64,000 nt of DNA from Marinobacter sp. F4206. GTDB taxonomy: Bacteria > Pseudomonadota > Gammaproteobacteria > Pseudomonadales > Oleiphilaceae. A program made the translations under genes and the position numbers. Every line of letters starts with the position of its first letter. Within the stretch, counting starts at the first letter, position 1. The notes under the pieces are model-generated. The model had not been told where the DNA came from and searched no databases. It saw only the letters and a program-made list of their open reading frames with translations. The stretch is from the NCBI RefSeq assembly GCF_019392195.1, contig NZ_JAHXKI010000002.1:434001-498000 (forward strand). Direction: 5' to 3'. Shown here piece after piece: positions 50,012 to 60,087 of this stretch.

Positions 50012-51193
50012 TCAGTTCAGTTTCTCAACGACCCACTGGCCGCCCTGTTTTACCAGTTTCCGGTCGCAGCCCCGGGCTGCCGGATCGGCATCGACGTCGT
50101 CCGGGAGCGCCCGGATCACGGTTTCGGTCATTCTCAATCCGGAAATGACACCCTCCAGGGCCGGATCTTCATCCGCCGGAGCCCACACTGCGCCTACCCG
50201 ATGCTGTACGCGCTCTCCCAGTGCAACCAGAGCCCGGATATCCAGACTGAAACCAGTCGCCGGACGGGCGCGGCCAAAATCACTGCCAATGGCATCGTAA
50301 CGACCGCCCTTGGCCACCGAATCGCCGTGACCGGGCACGTAAGCGGCAAACACCAGACCGGTGTGGTAGTTGTAACCACGCAGTTCACAGAAATCGAAGC
50401 CCACGCTCACTTCCGGGAAATCCCGCGCCAACATGTCACAAACGCGACCCAGTTTTTCCAGGGCAGCGTCCAGGTCTTCCGATGCACCCTTGAGTATCCG
50501 CTTTGCCTGGACCAGGGCTTCCGGGCCGCCACTCACCCGTGCCAGCTCCCGCAGTCGCGCGCCGGCCGAGCCTGCGGGGCACTGGCCCAGCAATTCGTCC
50601 AGCTCCGGCACCGACTTGCGGGCCATGGCATCAAAAATGGCTGCTTTGGTGTCGCGATCGAAATCCGCATCGCCAATCAGGTTCTGGTAAATCGAGACAT
50701 GCGCCAGATCCAGATGAATGCGGGGCAGACCGGCGACCCGCAGGGTCTCCAGCATCAGGCTGATCACTTCCATATCGGCGGATTCGGATTCACTGCCGAA
50801 CAACTCACACCCGGCCTGGATCGGGGTCCGGCCGGTCAGCATATGCCTTGGCCGGGTATGCAATACATGGCCGGCGTAACAAAGGCGGGTGATGCCCTCC
50901 TGCCCCATGGTGTGCGCATCAATGCGAGCGGCCTGGGGGGTCATGTCTGCCCGGACCCCCATCATCCGCCCCGTCAGCTGATCCGTGAGTTTGAAAGTCT
51001 GCAGTTCCAGATCGTGACCGGTACCGGTAAAGAGCGACTCAAGGTATTCGATCAGAGGAGGAATTACGAGCTGGTAGCCCCAGCGTTGGCAGGTATCCAT
51101 TACATCCCGGCGCAGGGATTCGATCCGTCCGGCCAGGGGCGGCAGAATGTCCTCTACCCCGTCCGGCAGTAACCAGCGATCAGATACTGTCAT
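50012..51193 (-). CDS. hisZ: ATP phosphoribosyltransferase regulatory subunit
   Basis: HisRS-like paralogue that activates the short form of HisG in histidine synthesis, 393 residues. It keeps the class II synthetase-like core (LPDGVEDILPPLAGRIESLRRD, GVRADMTPQAARI, YCYAGHVLHTRP-like block) but lacks the anticodon-binding domain. Its presence predicts a short-form HisG elsewhere in the genome. The position between hflC and purA is typical of Pseudomonas-like gammaproteobacteria. Confidence 0.94.
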   Translation of the reverse strand: MTVSDRWLLPDGVEDILPPLAGRIESLRRDVMDTCQRWGYQLVIPPLIEYLESLFTGTGHDLELQTFKLTDQLTGRMMGVRADMTPQAARIDAHTMGQEGITRLCYAGHVLHTRPRHMLTGRTPIQAGCELFGSESESADMEVISLMLETLRVAGLPRIHLDLAHVSIYQNLIGDADFDRDTKAAIFDAMARKSVPELDELLGQCPAGSAGARLRELARVSGGPEALVQAKRILKGASEDLDAALEKLGRVCDMLARDFPEVSVGFDFCELRGYNYHTGLVFAAYVPGHGDSVAKGGRYDAIGSDFGRARPATGFSLDIRALVALGERVQHRVGAVWAPADEDPALEGVISGLRMTETVIRALPDDVDADPAARGCDRKLVKQGGQWVVEKLN

Positions 51194-51318
51194 GAGATTA
51201 CGTTGTCCGTCAGGCCCGCTTCGGCGAGAGCGCCGTGGGGTTTACACAGGATTTATGGCGAATTCCGCGGCAAAAACCGGAAACAAAACCGTCGGAATTT
51301 TACACGGTTGGTCGGCAC

Positions 51319-51352
51319 AAAAAAACCGGAATACCGAGGTATTCCGGTTTTT
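51319..51352. terminator. Terminator between hflC and hisZ
   Basis: Perfect 15-bp inverted repeat: AAAAACCGGAATACC (51321-51335) and GGTATTCCGGTTTTT (51338-51352) with a 2-base loop. On the minus strand the stem runs into a T-run, so it ends hflKC and lets hisZ-purA be transcribed separately. Confidence 0.9.
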
Positions 51353-51371
51353 CGATCCGGAAGGCGGAGCT

Positions 51372-52247
51372 TCAGCGACCGCCCTGAGGATCCTTCAGGA
51401 ATTTCATGAAGTCACTGTCGGAGTCAATGACCATGATATCGTCCTTGCTGGAGAAGGTATTCCGGTACGCCTGCAGACTGCGATAGAAGCTGTAGAACTC
51501 GGCATTTGAGCCATAGGCATCTGCATAGATCGCAGCCGCCTGACCATCGCCTTCACCACGGGTCTCCTCAGACTCTGCGAACGCTTCAGCCAGGATTACG
51601 GTGCGCTGGCGATCCGCATCCGCACGAATGCCTTCTGCCAACTCACGGCCCCGAGAGCGGAATTCCTGGGCCAGTTTCTCTCGCTCGGTCGCCATACGGC
51701 GGTAAACGTTCTCGCTGACCTGGCCGGGAAACTCGATGGCTTTGACACGCACATCCAGCACCTCAATGCCGAATTCGCTCAGGGAGGTCTCGTTCACCCG
51801 GTCACGCAGTGTGTGCATCAGCTCATCGCGCTGCCCGGATACCACTTCGTGCATGGTACGAATACCGAACTCGTCACGCAGGCCATTGTCGACCCGGGAC
51901 AGCAGCAGAGACTGTGCCCGGTATTCGTCGCCGCCAGTGGCACGATAGAACTGGTCAACATCACGGATTTTCCAGGCAATGTAGGAATCCACATCCAGCG
52001 GCTTCTTCTCGACCGTCAAGTACTGGCGGGACGGAAGATCCATGGTCAGTACCCGGATATCGAATTCACGAACCTGATCAATGACCGGCACTTTGAAATG
52101 GATCCCGGCCTGAATGTCGGTTTCCACCAACTCACCAAAGCGCAACATAACGCCCCGGTGCGTTTCCGGGATGATGTACACGCTGGACAGCACGAGCAGG
52201 ACAACAATGAGGGCGCCTGCAAGACCCACTACACCTTTAGGTCCCAT
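51372..52247 (-). CDS. hflC: Protease modulator HflC
   Basis: SPFH/band-7 protein that with HflK forms a cage around the FtsH protease in the inner membrane. 291 residues; N-terminal transmembrane helix (about 5-25), then the SPFH domain (HRGVMLRFGELVETDIQAGI) and a helical C-terminal region with EAFAESEETRGEGDGQAAAIYADAYG. Follows hflK by 2 bases. Confidence 0.96.
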   Translation of the reverse strand: MGPKGVVGLAGALIVVLLVLSSVYIIPETHRGVMLRFGELVETDIQAGIHFKVPVIDQVREFDIRVLTMDLPSRQYLTVEKKPLDVDSYIAWKIRDVDQFYRATGGDEYRAQSLLLSRVDNGLRDEFGIRTMHEVVSGQRDELMHTLRDRVNETSLSEFGIEVLDVRVKAIEFPGQVSENVYRRMATEREKLAQEFRSRGRELAEGIRADADRQRTVILAEAFAESEETRGEGDGQAAAIYADAYGSNAEFYSFYRSLQAYRNTFSSKDDIMVIDSDSDFMKFLKDPQGGR

Positions 52248-52249
52248 GA

Positions 52250-53434
52250 TTATCTGCTCCTCCGTACATTAGTGTCCTGCCTGGAACGCAGCTCCTTGAT
52301 GACCTGATCGGTCAGGGACTGAATATCCATCTGGTCTCCACTGCCGCCTGAAGACTGACCACCGCTGCGCGGGAGGCTCCCCTGGGTCAAGCGATCCAAC
52401 GGCAGATACATCATGTTGCCACTGCTTTCGGTATCCACGAGGATCTTGCTGCTGCTGGACAGCACCGTTTCCAGGGTCTGAAGGTACATGCGGTCACGGG
52501 TAACCGTCGGTGAATTCTGATAAACCGCCAACAACTCGAGGAAGCGCGCGGTTTCGCCTCGGGCTCGCTCGATGACTTCCTGTTTGTAGGCATTAGCTTC
52601 CTCAATCATGCGCTGAGCCTGGCCTCGAGCTTCGGGAACCACCTTATTGCGGTAGGTTTCGGCTTCTTCCTTGACGCGCTGCTCATCTTCCCGGGCGCGC
52701 TGAACTTCGCGGAAAGCATCCTGAACCGCCGGTGGTGGCTGAGTGCTCTCAACGTTCACACGCACGATCTCAAGACCAGTTCCGTACTCCCCCAGGAACC
52801 GTTGAAGCCGCTGCTCTACCCGGACGGAAAGTTCTGCACGACCTTCGGTCAGCACATCATCCAGGGACGAACTGCCCACTTCATGACGCAGGGCACTGTC
52901 GGTCGCAAACGCCAGGGCCTGGTTTGAGTCGCGAACATTCAGTACGTAGGCCTGGGCATCACCCACCCGGTACTGTACCTGCAGATCCACGGTAACCAAG
53001 TTCTCATCCTGGGTCAGCATCTGACCACTGGACTCCGCGGTACGAACGCTGGTCACACGGACTTTGGTTACGTCATCGATCAACGGCACCTTAAAGCGCA
53101 GGCCCGGGTTTTCAGTCCGGTTGTACTCACCGAAACGCAGGACAACCGCACGTTCCTGTTCGTCGACAGTATAGAAAGACTGGAAAATCACGTAACCGAC
53201 AACCAGAATCCCGGCGAGCGCAAGAATGGCACCAAAGCCACCGGCGCTGCCACCGGTTCCGCTTCCGCTGCCGCCGGACTTACCGCCCTTTCCGCCGAGC
53301 ATTTTGTTCAGTTTATCGAGACCTTTTTTCAGTGCCTCATCGAGGTCTGGCGGCCCCTGATCATCGCCGCGACGACCACCGGTGCCCCAGGGATCATTGT
53401 CGTTGCGATTTCCACCCGGTTCGTTCCAGGCCAT
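52250..53434 (-). CDS. hflK: FtsH protease activity modulator HflK
   Basis: Partner of HflC. 394 residues: Asp/Gly-rich N-terminus, a Gly/Ser-only stretch (about 48-65), one transmembrane helix (about 66-88), the SPFH domain (DEQERAVVLRFGEY) and a coiled C-terminal region (QRMIEEANAYKQEVIERARG). The Gly-rich linker before the membrane segment is common in HflK. Starts 77 bases after the hflX stop. Confidence 0.96.
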   Translation of the reverse strand: MAWNEPGGNRNDNDPWGTGGRRGDDQGPPDLDEALKKGLDKLNKMLGGKGGKSGGSGSGTGGSAGGFGAILALAGILVVGYVIFQSFYTVDEQERAVVLRFGEYNRTENPGLRFKVPLIDDVTKVRVTSVRTAESSGQMLTQDENLVTVDLQVQYRVGDAQAYVLNVRDSNQALAFATDSALRHEVGSSSLDDVLTEGRAELSVRVEQRLQRFLGEYGTGLEIVRVNVESTQPPPAVQDAFREVQRAREDEQRVKEEAETYRNKVVPEARGQAQRMIEEANAYKQEVIERARGETARFLELLAVYQNSPTVTRDRMYLQTLETVLSSSSKILVDTESSGNMMYLPLDRLTQGSLPRSGGQSSGGSGDQMDIQSLTDQVIKELRSRQDTNVRRSR

Positions 53435-53511
53435 AGTGCTCTCCGTTCCTGACTTAATAGAATGGCTGCAAATACTAGGGATTTATCAGCGCCCCGGCAA
53501 TAGCCCGCCCA

Positions 53512-54813
53512 CTATCGGGTGTGGCTGTCATCGAGACGGACTGAATCTTCGTTCATTCCGGCACGGCTCAGTAACTGATGCCAGTCCCGGTTCTGCAATC
53601 GCACTTCAAGGACGGCATCGCCGGTTTCCCGGTGCTGCTCGCTCAGTACAGATCCCGCTTCGTGAAGTAAGGCCCGCAGCTTGCCATCAGCCGGCCCAAG
53701 CAACACGTAATAATGCACAACATCTTCGGCCAGACGCTCTACGACGGCGTCGAACAGACCATCCAGCCCCTCACCCGTGACTGCGGAAACCCAGGCTCGC
53801 ACCGGGATACCGTCTTCATTACGCTCAACCCGGGGGGTAAAATTATCAAGCAAATCAATCTTGTTAAAAACCTGAAGCACGGGGATTTCATCCGCACCGA
53901 TTTCGGCCAGCACCTCTTCAACCTGCTCGATATTCTCATCGCGGCGACTATCATGGCAGTCGATAACGTGCATCAGCAGCGATGCTTGCGTTGTTTCTTC
54001 CAGCGTTGCCCGAAACGCCTCAACCAGCTTATGAGGCAGGTGACGAATAAAGCCCACGGTGTCGGCCATTACGACCGGGCCGATATCCGGAAGTTCCAGT
54101 CGCCGCAGGGTCGGATCGAGCGTTGCAAACAACTGATCTGCTGCATATACGCTGGAAGTGGTAATTCGGTTGAACAGGGTCGACTTGCCGGCGTTGGTGT
54201 AACCAACCAGCGAAACCGTCGGAATGTCAGCGCGTTTTCTCGCCCGACGCCCCTGATTCCGCTGGCGACGCACCTTTTCCAGACGCTTGTGGATGGACTT
54301 GATCCGCTCCCGCAGCAGTCGCCGGTCTGTCTCCAGCTGCGTCTCACCCGGCCCCCGCAGACCAATACCGCCTTTCTGACGCTCCAGGTGTGTCCAGCCG
54401 CGTACCAGTCGCGTTGACATATGCTCAAGCTGGGCGAGCTCAACCTGGAGTTTACCTTCGTGAGTGCGGGCTCGCTGGGCGAAAATATCGAGAATCACAC
54501 CGGTTCGGTCGAGCACCCGACATTTCAGGTCCCGCTCGATATTGCGCTCCTGGCTCGGGCTCAGGGCGTGGTTGAACAACACCACGTCTGCCTCATTCGC
54601 GCTGATGGCGTCACGGATCTCTTCCAACTTGCCCTCTCCCACGAATAGCCGTGGGCTGGGCTGCTTACGCGAGCCATTAACCACTGCCACCGGCTCTACG
54701 CCCGCGGAGGTCACCAGCTCCCGGAATTCATCGGGATCTTCGGTTTCTTGCTGGGAGGTGAAATCGATGTGAACGAGAATCGCCCGTTCACCGACGTCTG
54801 GACGTTCAAACAA
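53512..54813 (-). CDS. hflX: Ribosome-rescue GTPase HflX
   Basis: GTPase that splits stalled 70S ribosomes, 433 residues. N-terminal HflX domain with NHALSPSQERNIERDLKCRVLDRT, a basic linker helix (RERIKSIHKRLEKVRRQRNQ), and the G domain (VGYTNAGKSTLFNRIT for G1, DTVGFIRHLP for G3, NKIDL for G4). Lies downstream of hfq in the usual miaA-hfq-hflX order, with a hairpin between hfq and hflX. Confidence 0.96.
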   Translation of the reverse strand: MFERPDVGERAILVHIDFTSQQETEDPDEFRELVTSAGVEPVAVVNGSRKQPSPRLFVGEGKLEEIRDAISANEADVVLFNHALSPSQERNIERDLKCRVLDRTGVILDIFAQRARTHEGKLQVELAQLEHMSTRLVRGWTHLERQKGGIGLRGPGETQLETDRRLLRERIKSIHKRLEKVRRQRNQGRRARKRADIPTVSLVGYTNAGKSTLFNRITTSSVYAADQLFATLDPTLRRLELPDIGPVVMADTVGFIRHLPHKLVEAFRATLEETTQASLLMHVIDCHDSRRDENIEQVEEVLAEIGADEIPVLQVFNKIDLLDNFTPRVERNEDGIPVRAWVSAVTGEGLDGLFDAVVERLAEDVVHYYVLLGPADGKLRALLHEAGSVLSEQHRETGDAVLEVRLQNRDWHQLLSRAGMNEDSVRLDDSHTR

Positions 54814-54851
54814 GTGTTATCAACTCCGAAACAGTCAAACTGTCATGCCAT

Positions 54852-54906
54852 AAAAACAAACACCCGCGCCCTTCCGAGCGGTGAGGCTCTTCAGAGACGC
54901 GGGTGG
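54852..54906 (-). terminator. Hairpin with T-run between hfq and hflX (terminator or attenuator)
   Basis: On the minus strand CACCCGCG pairs with CGCGGGTG, loop of about 30 bases, then TTTGTTTTT. It lies 23 bases after the hfq stop and could end most hfq transcripts while allowing some read-through to hflX. Confidence 0.55.
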
Positions 54907-54928
54907 CAGTGCCGGCGAGCCGGGCAAA

Positions 54929-55180
54929 TCAGTCTTCAGACTCACCCTCTCCTCCCGGGGCCTGCGGCGGAATGCGAACATTACGGGCAGGTACCACGGT
55001 GGAAATAGCGTGCTTGTAGACCATCTGGCTGACAGTGTTTTTCAGCAAAATCACGAATTGGTCGAAAGACTCAATCTGGCCCTGAAGCTTGATGCCATTG
55101 ACCAGAAAGATGGAAACCGGAATGCGTTCCTTGCGCAAGGCATTGAGGTAAGGGTCTTGTAACGAGTGCCCTTTTGACAT
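54929..55180 (-). CDS. hfq: RNA chaperone Hfq
   Basis: Hexameric Sm-like protein that pairs small RNAs with mRNAs. 83 residues: core [20 protein letters not shown], the Sm1 segment [19 protein letters not shown] and Sm2 segment [14 protein letters not shown], with a short acidic tail, shorter than in E. coli (102). A GGAG site precedes the ATG. Lies 33 bases after miaA. Confidence 0.98.
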   Translation of the reverse strand: MSKGHSLQDPYLNALRKERIPVSIFLVNGIKLQGQIESFDQFVILLKNTVSQMVYKHAISTVVPARNVRIPPQAPGGEGESED

Positions 55181-55213
55181 GTGTGTTCTCCTGTTTTTAG
55201 TAAATGCAGATCG

Positions 55214-56257
55214 TCATTTTTCAGAATTAAATGTGGTGCGAAGTCCAATTTTTTTCAAGGCTGTCGTGGAGATATCTAGCTCCCCGCTGTCCAGCCAATC
55301 CACACCGGACCACTTGCGCAACCATGTTAACTGCCGCTTGGCCAACTGGCGCGTGGCTGCAACGCCCTTACTTACAAATGTGTCATAGTCACAATCACCG
55401 GCCAGATAACCCCAGGCCTGACGATAACCGACACAACGCATGGAAGGGAGATCCGGGTGCAAATCGCCTCTGCCCATCAGAGCCCGCACTTCATCAAGAA
55501 AGCCGGCTTCCAACATATTCAGAAAGCGCAGATGAATTCTTTCGTGAAGCAGTCGCCGCTCCGGCGGCGCCACAGCAAGCTGGACCACAGTATACGGAAG
55601 CGAAGTGACTTCGTCTGCCTGCCATTGGGTGAAATAGGTGTAATCCTCGACACCATCCCCTTGATTTTGGGGCAGACTGGAACCTTCGGCCTGCCAGAAT
55701 GAAGAAATAGGCTTGCCGGTCAGGCGAATGACCTCAAGTGCCCGCAGTAATCGCTGCCGGTTGTTGGGGTGGATCAGGCGGGCCGCAACGGCGTCCTTCT
55801 CCCCAAGCTCCCCATGCAGTGCTGCCCAGCCCTTGCACTCAGCCTCCCGCTCCAGCGCCCGGCGCAGTTGCGGATCGGCACCCGGTAACCCGGACATCCC
55901 GTGCTGCAGGGCCTTGAAATACATCATGGTGCCGCCCACCAGTAACGGAATCCGGCCCGCCGCGGTGATCTTCTCCATTTCAGCCAGGGCATCCCGCCGA
56001 AAATCCGCCGCCGAGTATGACTCGGCCGGGTCACAGATATCGATCAAGCGGTGCGGCGCCCGCGCCAGCTCCTCAGCGGACGGTTTGGCCGTACCGATAT
56101 CCATGCCCCGGTATATCATCGCGGAGTCGACGCTGATGATGTCGCAGGGCAGACGCTCACACAGCTCAATCGCCAGATCGGTCTTTCCCGATGCCGTTGG
56201 CCCCATCAAAAAGATGGCGGGCGGCCGCTCTTCTGACCCAATCTTTCGCGCAGTCAT
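55214..56257 (-). CDS. miaA: tRNA dimethylallyltransferase
   Basis: Adds the dimethylallyl group to A37 of tRNAs reading U-starting codons; the product is the substrate of MiaB, also in this window. 347 residues. P-loop [18 protein letters not shown], then [17 protein letters not shown] and [12 protein letters not shown]. The C-terminal zone includes [17 protein letters not shown]. Starts 6 bases after the mutL stop, as in E. coli. Confidence 0.97.
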   Translation of the reverse strand: MTARKIGSEERPPAIFLMGPTASGKTDLAIELCERLPCDIISVDSAMIYRGMDIGTAKPSAEELARAPHRLIDICDPAESYSAADFRRDALAEMEKITAAGRIPLLVGGTMMYFKALQHGMSGLPGADPQLRRALEREAECKGWAALHGELGEKDAVAARLIHPNNRQRLLRALEVIRLTGKPISSFWQAEGSSLPQNQGDGVEDYTYFTQWQADEVTSLPYTVVQLAVAPPERRLLHERIHLRFLNMLEAGFLDEVRALMGRGDLHPDLPSMRCVGYRQAWGYLAGDCDYDTFVSKGVAATRQLAKRQLTWLRKWSGVDWLDSGELDISTTALKKIGLRTTFNSEK

Positions 56258-56263
56258 GACCTG

Positions 56264-58180
56264 TCAGCGCCCCCGCAGGAACAGCTTGTCCAGCTCTGAC
56301 AGCGTCACCAGTGTCCAGGTAGGACGGCCGTGGTTGCATTGACCGCTGCGCTCGGTGGCCTCCATATCCCGCAACAGGGAGTTCATCTCCGGAATGGTCA
56401 GCTGTCGATTGGCTCTCACGGAGCCATGGCAAGCCATGGTTCCCAGAAGCTCGTGGGTCACCGCCTCCACCCGATCACTCTGGCCATGTTCAATCAGGTC
56501 GGCCAGGACATCCCGAATCAGTTGTTCGGTGTCTGCACCGCGCAGTAAGGCCGGCACCTGCCTGACCGCCAGGGTCTCGGGCCCGATCCGCTCCACCTGC
56601 AATCCGAGCTGCTGCAATTCCTCCCCGTGGGTCTCTGCCAACGCCGCTTCTTTCTGGCTCACTGCCACGGACAGAGGCACCAGCAGGGGCTGACTCTTGA
56701 GATCCTGCTCCGCCAGCGCCCGTTTCATACGCTCATAGGTGATGCGCTCGTGGGCCGCGTGCATATCCACCACAATCAGCCCGGCCCGACCCTGAGCCAG
56801 AATGTAGATGCCGTGGAGCTGGGCGATGGCGTACCCCAGTGGCGGCTCCTCGTCACTGTCGGTCGGAGGCGTTGGCATGACCGCTGCCATACCGGCGGAT
56901 GCCGTCGCCGCGCCATGGTCGACACCGCCCCCGGCATTCAGGGAGTTATAGAACGCCATCTGGTCACTGGCGTGCCACTCCTGCTGAGGCTGGTTTTGGC
57001 CCGTGTACTGACCGCCGAAAGCGCTCGTCTGCGCCGGCGGCTCACTCGAATACGACCCTGCAGGCTGCCCAGCCCACGCGCCGGCAGTCGCTCCCGGGCT
57101 GGCCATTGCAGGTTGGGGTACGGACGCATTCTCTCGCCCGAAGGATTGAGCAACGGCACCACGCAAGTGATCGTCCGGACGCACATCGGCCAATGCCTTG
57201 TGCAGCGTCCGGAAAATGAAATCATGCACCAGCCGGCCATCACGGAAGCGGACTTCGTGCTTGGTCGGATGTACGTTCACATCGACCGTGGCCGGATCAA
57301 CCTCCAGATACAGCACAAAAGCCGGATGGCGATTGTTGTAGAGCACGTCCCGGTAAGCCTGGCGCACGGCATGAGCCACCAGCCGATCGCGGATCACCCG
57401 CCCGTTCACGAAGAAGTACTGCAGATCGGCCTGGCTCCGGGAGAACGTCGGCAAAGCCACCCAGCCCCACAACCGCAGCCCGGTGGCCTCGGCATCAATC
57501 ACCACGGCATTGTCGATGAACTGCTGACCGCACAGCGCACCGATTCGGCGCTCTTTATCCACGGAAGACTCTGCCGGACGCAGGCTCTGCACCACACGCT
57601 GGTTGTGACGCAGGGTAAATCCGGCATCAAAACGGCTGAGAGCCTGGCGGCGGACACACTCTTCCACATGATTGAATTCAGTCTTTTCAGTACGCAGGAA
57701 CTTACGACGGGCGGGTGTATTGAAGAACAGGTCGCGCACTTCCACGGTGGTTCCCACCGGATGTGCTGCGGGCGAGATTCGGGCGTCCATATCGCGGCCC
57801 TCCACTTCCACCCGAGAAGCGGCTTCCTGGGCGACCGTCCGCGACGTCAGTGTCAGGCGGGAAACCGAGCTGATACTGGCCAGCGCCTCACCACGAAAAC
57901 CGAGCGAGGCCACCGCCTCCAGATCGTCAAGGCTGGCGATCTTGCTGGTGGCATGGCGACTGAGCGCCAGTGGCAAATCCTGCTCGTCGATACCGCTGCC
58001 GTCGTCCCTGACCCGAATAAGCTTTGCGCCGCCCTGCTCGATCTCTACGTCGACCCGGCCAGCACCGGCGTCCAGGGCATTTTCAACCAGTTCTTTAACG
58101 ACCGACGCAGGACGCTCCACCACCTCGCCGGCGGCGATCTGGTTCGCGAGCCGTGGCGAGAGCAATTGAATGTGGGGCAT
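56264..58180 (-). CDS. mutL: DNA mismatch repair protein MutL (endonuclease-type)
   Basis: 638 residues. N-terminal GHKL ATPase: [26 protein letters not shown] and [14 protein letters not shown] Pro/Gln/Ser-rich linker (about 355-440) leads to the C-terminal dimerisation domain, which carries the endonuclease metal-site motif as Asp472, His474, Glu478 and Glu483 ([12 protein letters not shown], where the family consensus is DQHAxxExxxxE). MutL of MutH-using enterics lacks this motif, so here strand nicking is probably by MutL itself. Between amiB and miaA, the conserved order. Confidence 0.97.
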   Translation of the reverse strand: MPHIQLLSPRLANQIAAGEVVERPASVVKELVENALDAGAGRVDVEIEQGGAKLIRVRDDGSGIDEQDLPLALSRHATSKIASLDDLEAVASLGFRGEALASISSVSRLTLTSRTVAQEAASRVEVEGRDMDARISPAAHPVGTTVEVRDLFFNTPARRKFLRTEKTEFNHVEECVRRQALSRFDAGFTLRHNQRVVQSLRPAESSVDKERRIGALCGQQFIDNAVVIDAEATGLRLWGWVALPTFSRSQADLQYFFVNGRVIRDRLVAHAVRQAYRDVLYNNRHPAFVLYLEVDPATVDVNVHPTKHEVRFRDGRLVHDFIFRTLHKALADVRPDDHLRGAVAQSFGRENASVPQPAMASPGATAGAWAGQPAGSYSSEPPAQTSAFGGQYTGQNQPQQEWHASDQMAFYNSLNAGGGVDHGAATASAGMAAVMPTPPTDSDEEPPLGYAIAQLHGIYILAQGRAGLIVVDMHAAHERITYERMKRALAEQDLKSQPLLVPLSVAVSQKEAALAETHGEELQQLGLQVERIGPETLAVRQVPALLRGADTEQLIRDVLADLIEHGQSDRVEAVTHELLGTMACHGSVRANRQLTIPEMNSLLRDMEATERSGQCNHGRPTWTLVTLSELDKLFLRGR

Positions 58181-58200
58181 GTTTCGGGAAAACCTCTTGA

Positions 58201-59550
58201 TCAGGATGCGGGAATACGAATGGTTTGCCCTACCATAACACGGTCGTCCCTCAGGTCGTTAAACTGCATAAGCTCGCTGACGGTGGTCTGATTCCTTCTG
58301 GCAACGCCGGAGAGCGTGTCTCCGCGCTGTATCCGGTAATGACTGACGGAACTGCCGCCCCGCTGCTGCTTCTGCCACGCCAGCAACGTGCCCGGTGGTG
58401 GTGTTTTCTGGAAGTAATCGTCGATGCCTTTCATGATGGCGCTGGCCAGACGGCTTCGATACCACTCGGTCGACAGGTTCTTTTCTTCCTGCGGATTGGA
58501 GATGAACCCGGCCTCAACCAGGATGGAGGGAATATCCGGGGATTTCAGGACCACGAACGCGGCCTGCTCGACCCCCGACTTGTGCAGCTTGGCTACGCTG
58601 CCCAGCTTGCCAAGTACCGAGCTACCCACACCCAGACTGGCGTTGATGCTCGCGGTCATGGACAGATCAAGCAGCACCCCGGCCAGCATGTCGTCGCGAC
58701 CATCCAGAGACACACCACCGGTCAGGTCCGAACGGTTTTCACTCTGGGCGAGCCAGCGCGCGGTCTCACTGGTGGCGCCCCGCTGTGACAGCGCAAAAAC
58801 CGAGGCACCCTTGGGTTGTGGGGTGCGAAAGGCATCGGCGTGCACCGACACGAACAGATCGGCGTTGTACTTGCGAGCCAACAGGGTCCGATCGCGCAAA
58901 CCAATATAATAATCCCCGGTGCGAGTCAGCTTGGCGGTGTAGCCGGGGCGTTCGTTAATCAGGTTGGCCAGTGTCTTCGACATTTTCAAAACAACGTCCT
59001 TCTCGCGAGTGCCTCGCGGCCCCAACGCCCCCGGATCCTCACCACCGTGACCGGCGTCGATGACAACAATGACATCCCGCTTACCCCCGGCGTCTTGCGT
59101 CACTGTTGGTTTGGTCGCCTTTTCCAGTCGAGTGCCACCCTCGTCGATCAAATCAACCACCAGGCGGTGACCATACTGCTCGTTGGGCTCAAGCTGAAAA
59201 CTGCGCGGCTTGATATCGCTCTTGAGATCCAGGACCACCCGCAGATCAGTCCCATTGCGGGGTGCGCTGCGGATTCGGCGAATCGGACTGTCTGACAGGT
59301 CCAACTTGTCAAAATTGGCTTTCAGCTCGGTGTTTTTCAGGTCAATGACCAGGCGGGCAGGGCTCTGTAATGAAAAAACGTTATGTGCCACCTTGCCGGC
59401 CGTATCCAGCACCAGACGAGTGTGATCCGGAGCCGGCCAGATGCGCGCACCCTCTACGCGGGTGCCCGCTTGGGCTGCCAGCGAGAACGACAGCATCAGA
59501 ACCAACGCCAGGCCCGCCACACTGTTAAGGATTGATGTAACCTTACTCAT
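58201..59550 (-). CDS. amiB: N-acetylmuramoyl-L-alanine amidase, AmiB/AmiC type with LysM
   Basis: Periplasmic septal peptidoglycan amidase, 449 residues. Signal peptide (about 1-28), AMIN localisation domain (about 30-130), zinc amidase domain (about 160-380; [35 protein letters not shown]) and one C-terminal LysM ([20 protein letters not shown]). This AMIN-amidase-LysM order is that of AmiB. In operon with tsaE upstream (39-base gap) and mutL downstream (20-base gap). Confidence 0.94.
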   Translation of the reverse strand: MSKVTSILNSVAGLALVLMLSFSLAAQAGTRVEGARIWPAPDHTRLVLDTAGKVAHNVFSLQSPARLVIDLKNTELKANFDKLDLSDSPIRRIRSAPRNGTDLRVVLDLKSDIKPRSFQLEPNEQYGHRLVVDLIDEGGTRLEKATKPTVTQDAGGKRDVIVVIDAGHGGEDPGALGPRGTREKDVVLKMSKTLANLINERPGYTAKLTRTGDYYIGLRDRTLLARKYNADLFVSVHADAFRTPQPKGASVFALSQRGATSETARWLAQSENRSDLTGGVSLDGRDDMLAGVLLDLSMTASINASLGVGSSVLGKLGSVAKLHKSGVEQAAFVVLKSPDIPSILVEAGFISNPQEEKNLSTEWYRSRLASAIMKGIDDYFQKTPPPGTLLAWQKQQRGGSSVSHYRIQRGDTLSGVARRNQTTVSELMQFNDLRDDRVMVGQTIRIPAS

Positions 59551-59589
59551 ACCGCTGTCCTGCTCAACTAGAGTCTTAGCCCGTTGCCA

Positions 59590-60087
59590 TCAGTGGCCGG
59601 GCCCGATCAATTCCAACTGGTTCAGCAGGACTGCTCCCTGCTCCGAACCGGCCCTGAGAACCACCGAGCGACCGCTGCCCTCGCGCTCAAGGTGTATTTC
59701 AAGGTCTGCATCCGGAAGGAGGCCTTTGCCTCGCTCCGGCCACTCGATCAGGCAGAGACTCTGTCCCGAAAAGTAATCCCGAATGCCCATGTATTCCAAT
59801 TCCTCGGGATCGCCCACTCGATAAAGATCAAAATGATACGCCATCGGCTGCAGATGCTCGTAAGGCTCAACCAACGTATACGTCGGGCTTTTGACCGCGC
59901 CTTCGTGACCAAGTCCCCGCATAACCCCCCGGCTGAGCGTGGTCTTACCCATGCCAAGATCCCCATCGAGAAAAACCGTGAGCCCCTTGCCCGAGGCAAC
60001 TACCAGCCTTGCCAGTTCGCGCCCCAGTTGCTCGGTTTCCAGTTCACTTTCGAGGAACAGGCGCCGCTCATTTCCGAAAATAGTCAT
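59590..60087 (-). CDS. tsaE: tRNA threonylcarbamoyladenosine biosynthesis ATPase TsaE
   Basis: ATPase of the TsaBDE complex that makes t6A37 in tRNA. Start is ATG 60087 (MTIFGNERR), which overlaps the nnr stop as ATGA; 165 residues. P-loop is LDGDLGMGKTTLSRGVMRGLG and the family block VKSPTYTLVEPYEH and DLYRVGDPEELEYMG follow. The order nnr-tsaE-amiB-mutL-miaA-hfq-hflX is conserved. Confidence 0.95.
   Translation of the reverse strand: MTIFGNERRLFLESELETEQLGRELARLVVASGKGLTVFLDGDLGMGKTTLSRGVMRGLGHEGAVKSPTYTLVEPYEHLQPMAYHFDLYRVGDPEELEYMGIRDYFSGQSLCLIEWPERGKGLLPDADLEIHLEREGSGRSVVLRAGSEQGAVLLNQLELIGPGH

Noticed and set aside
56627..58291. 554-codon open frame on the plus strand
   Set aside because: Antisense shadow of mutL produced by GC-rich codon bias; His/Arg/Gln-rich translation without domains.
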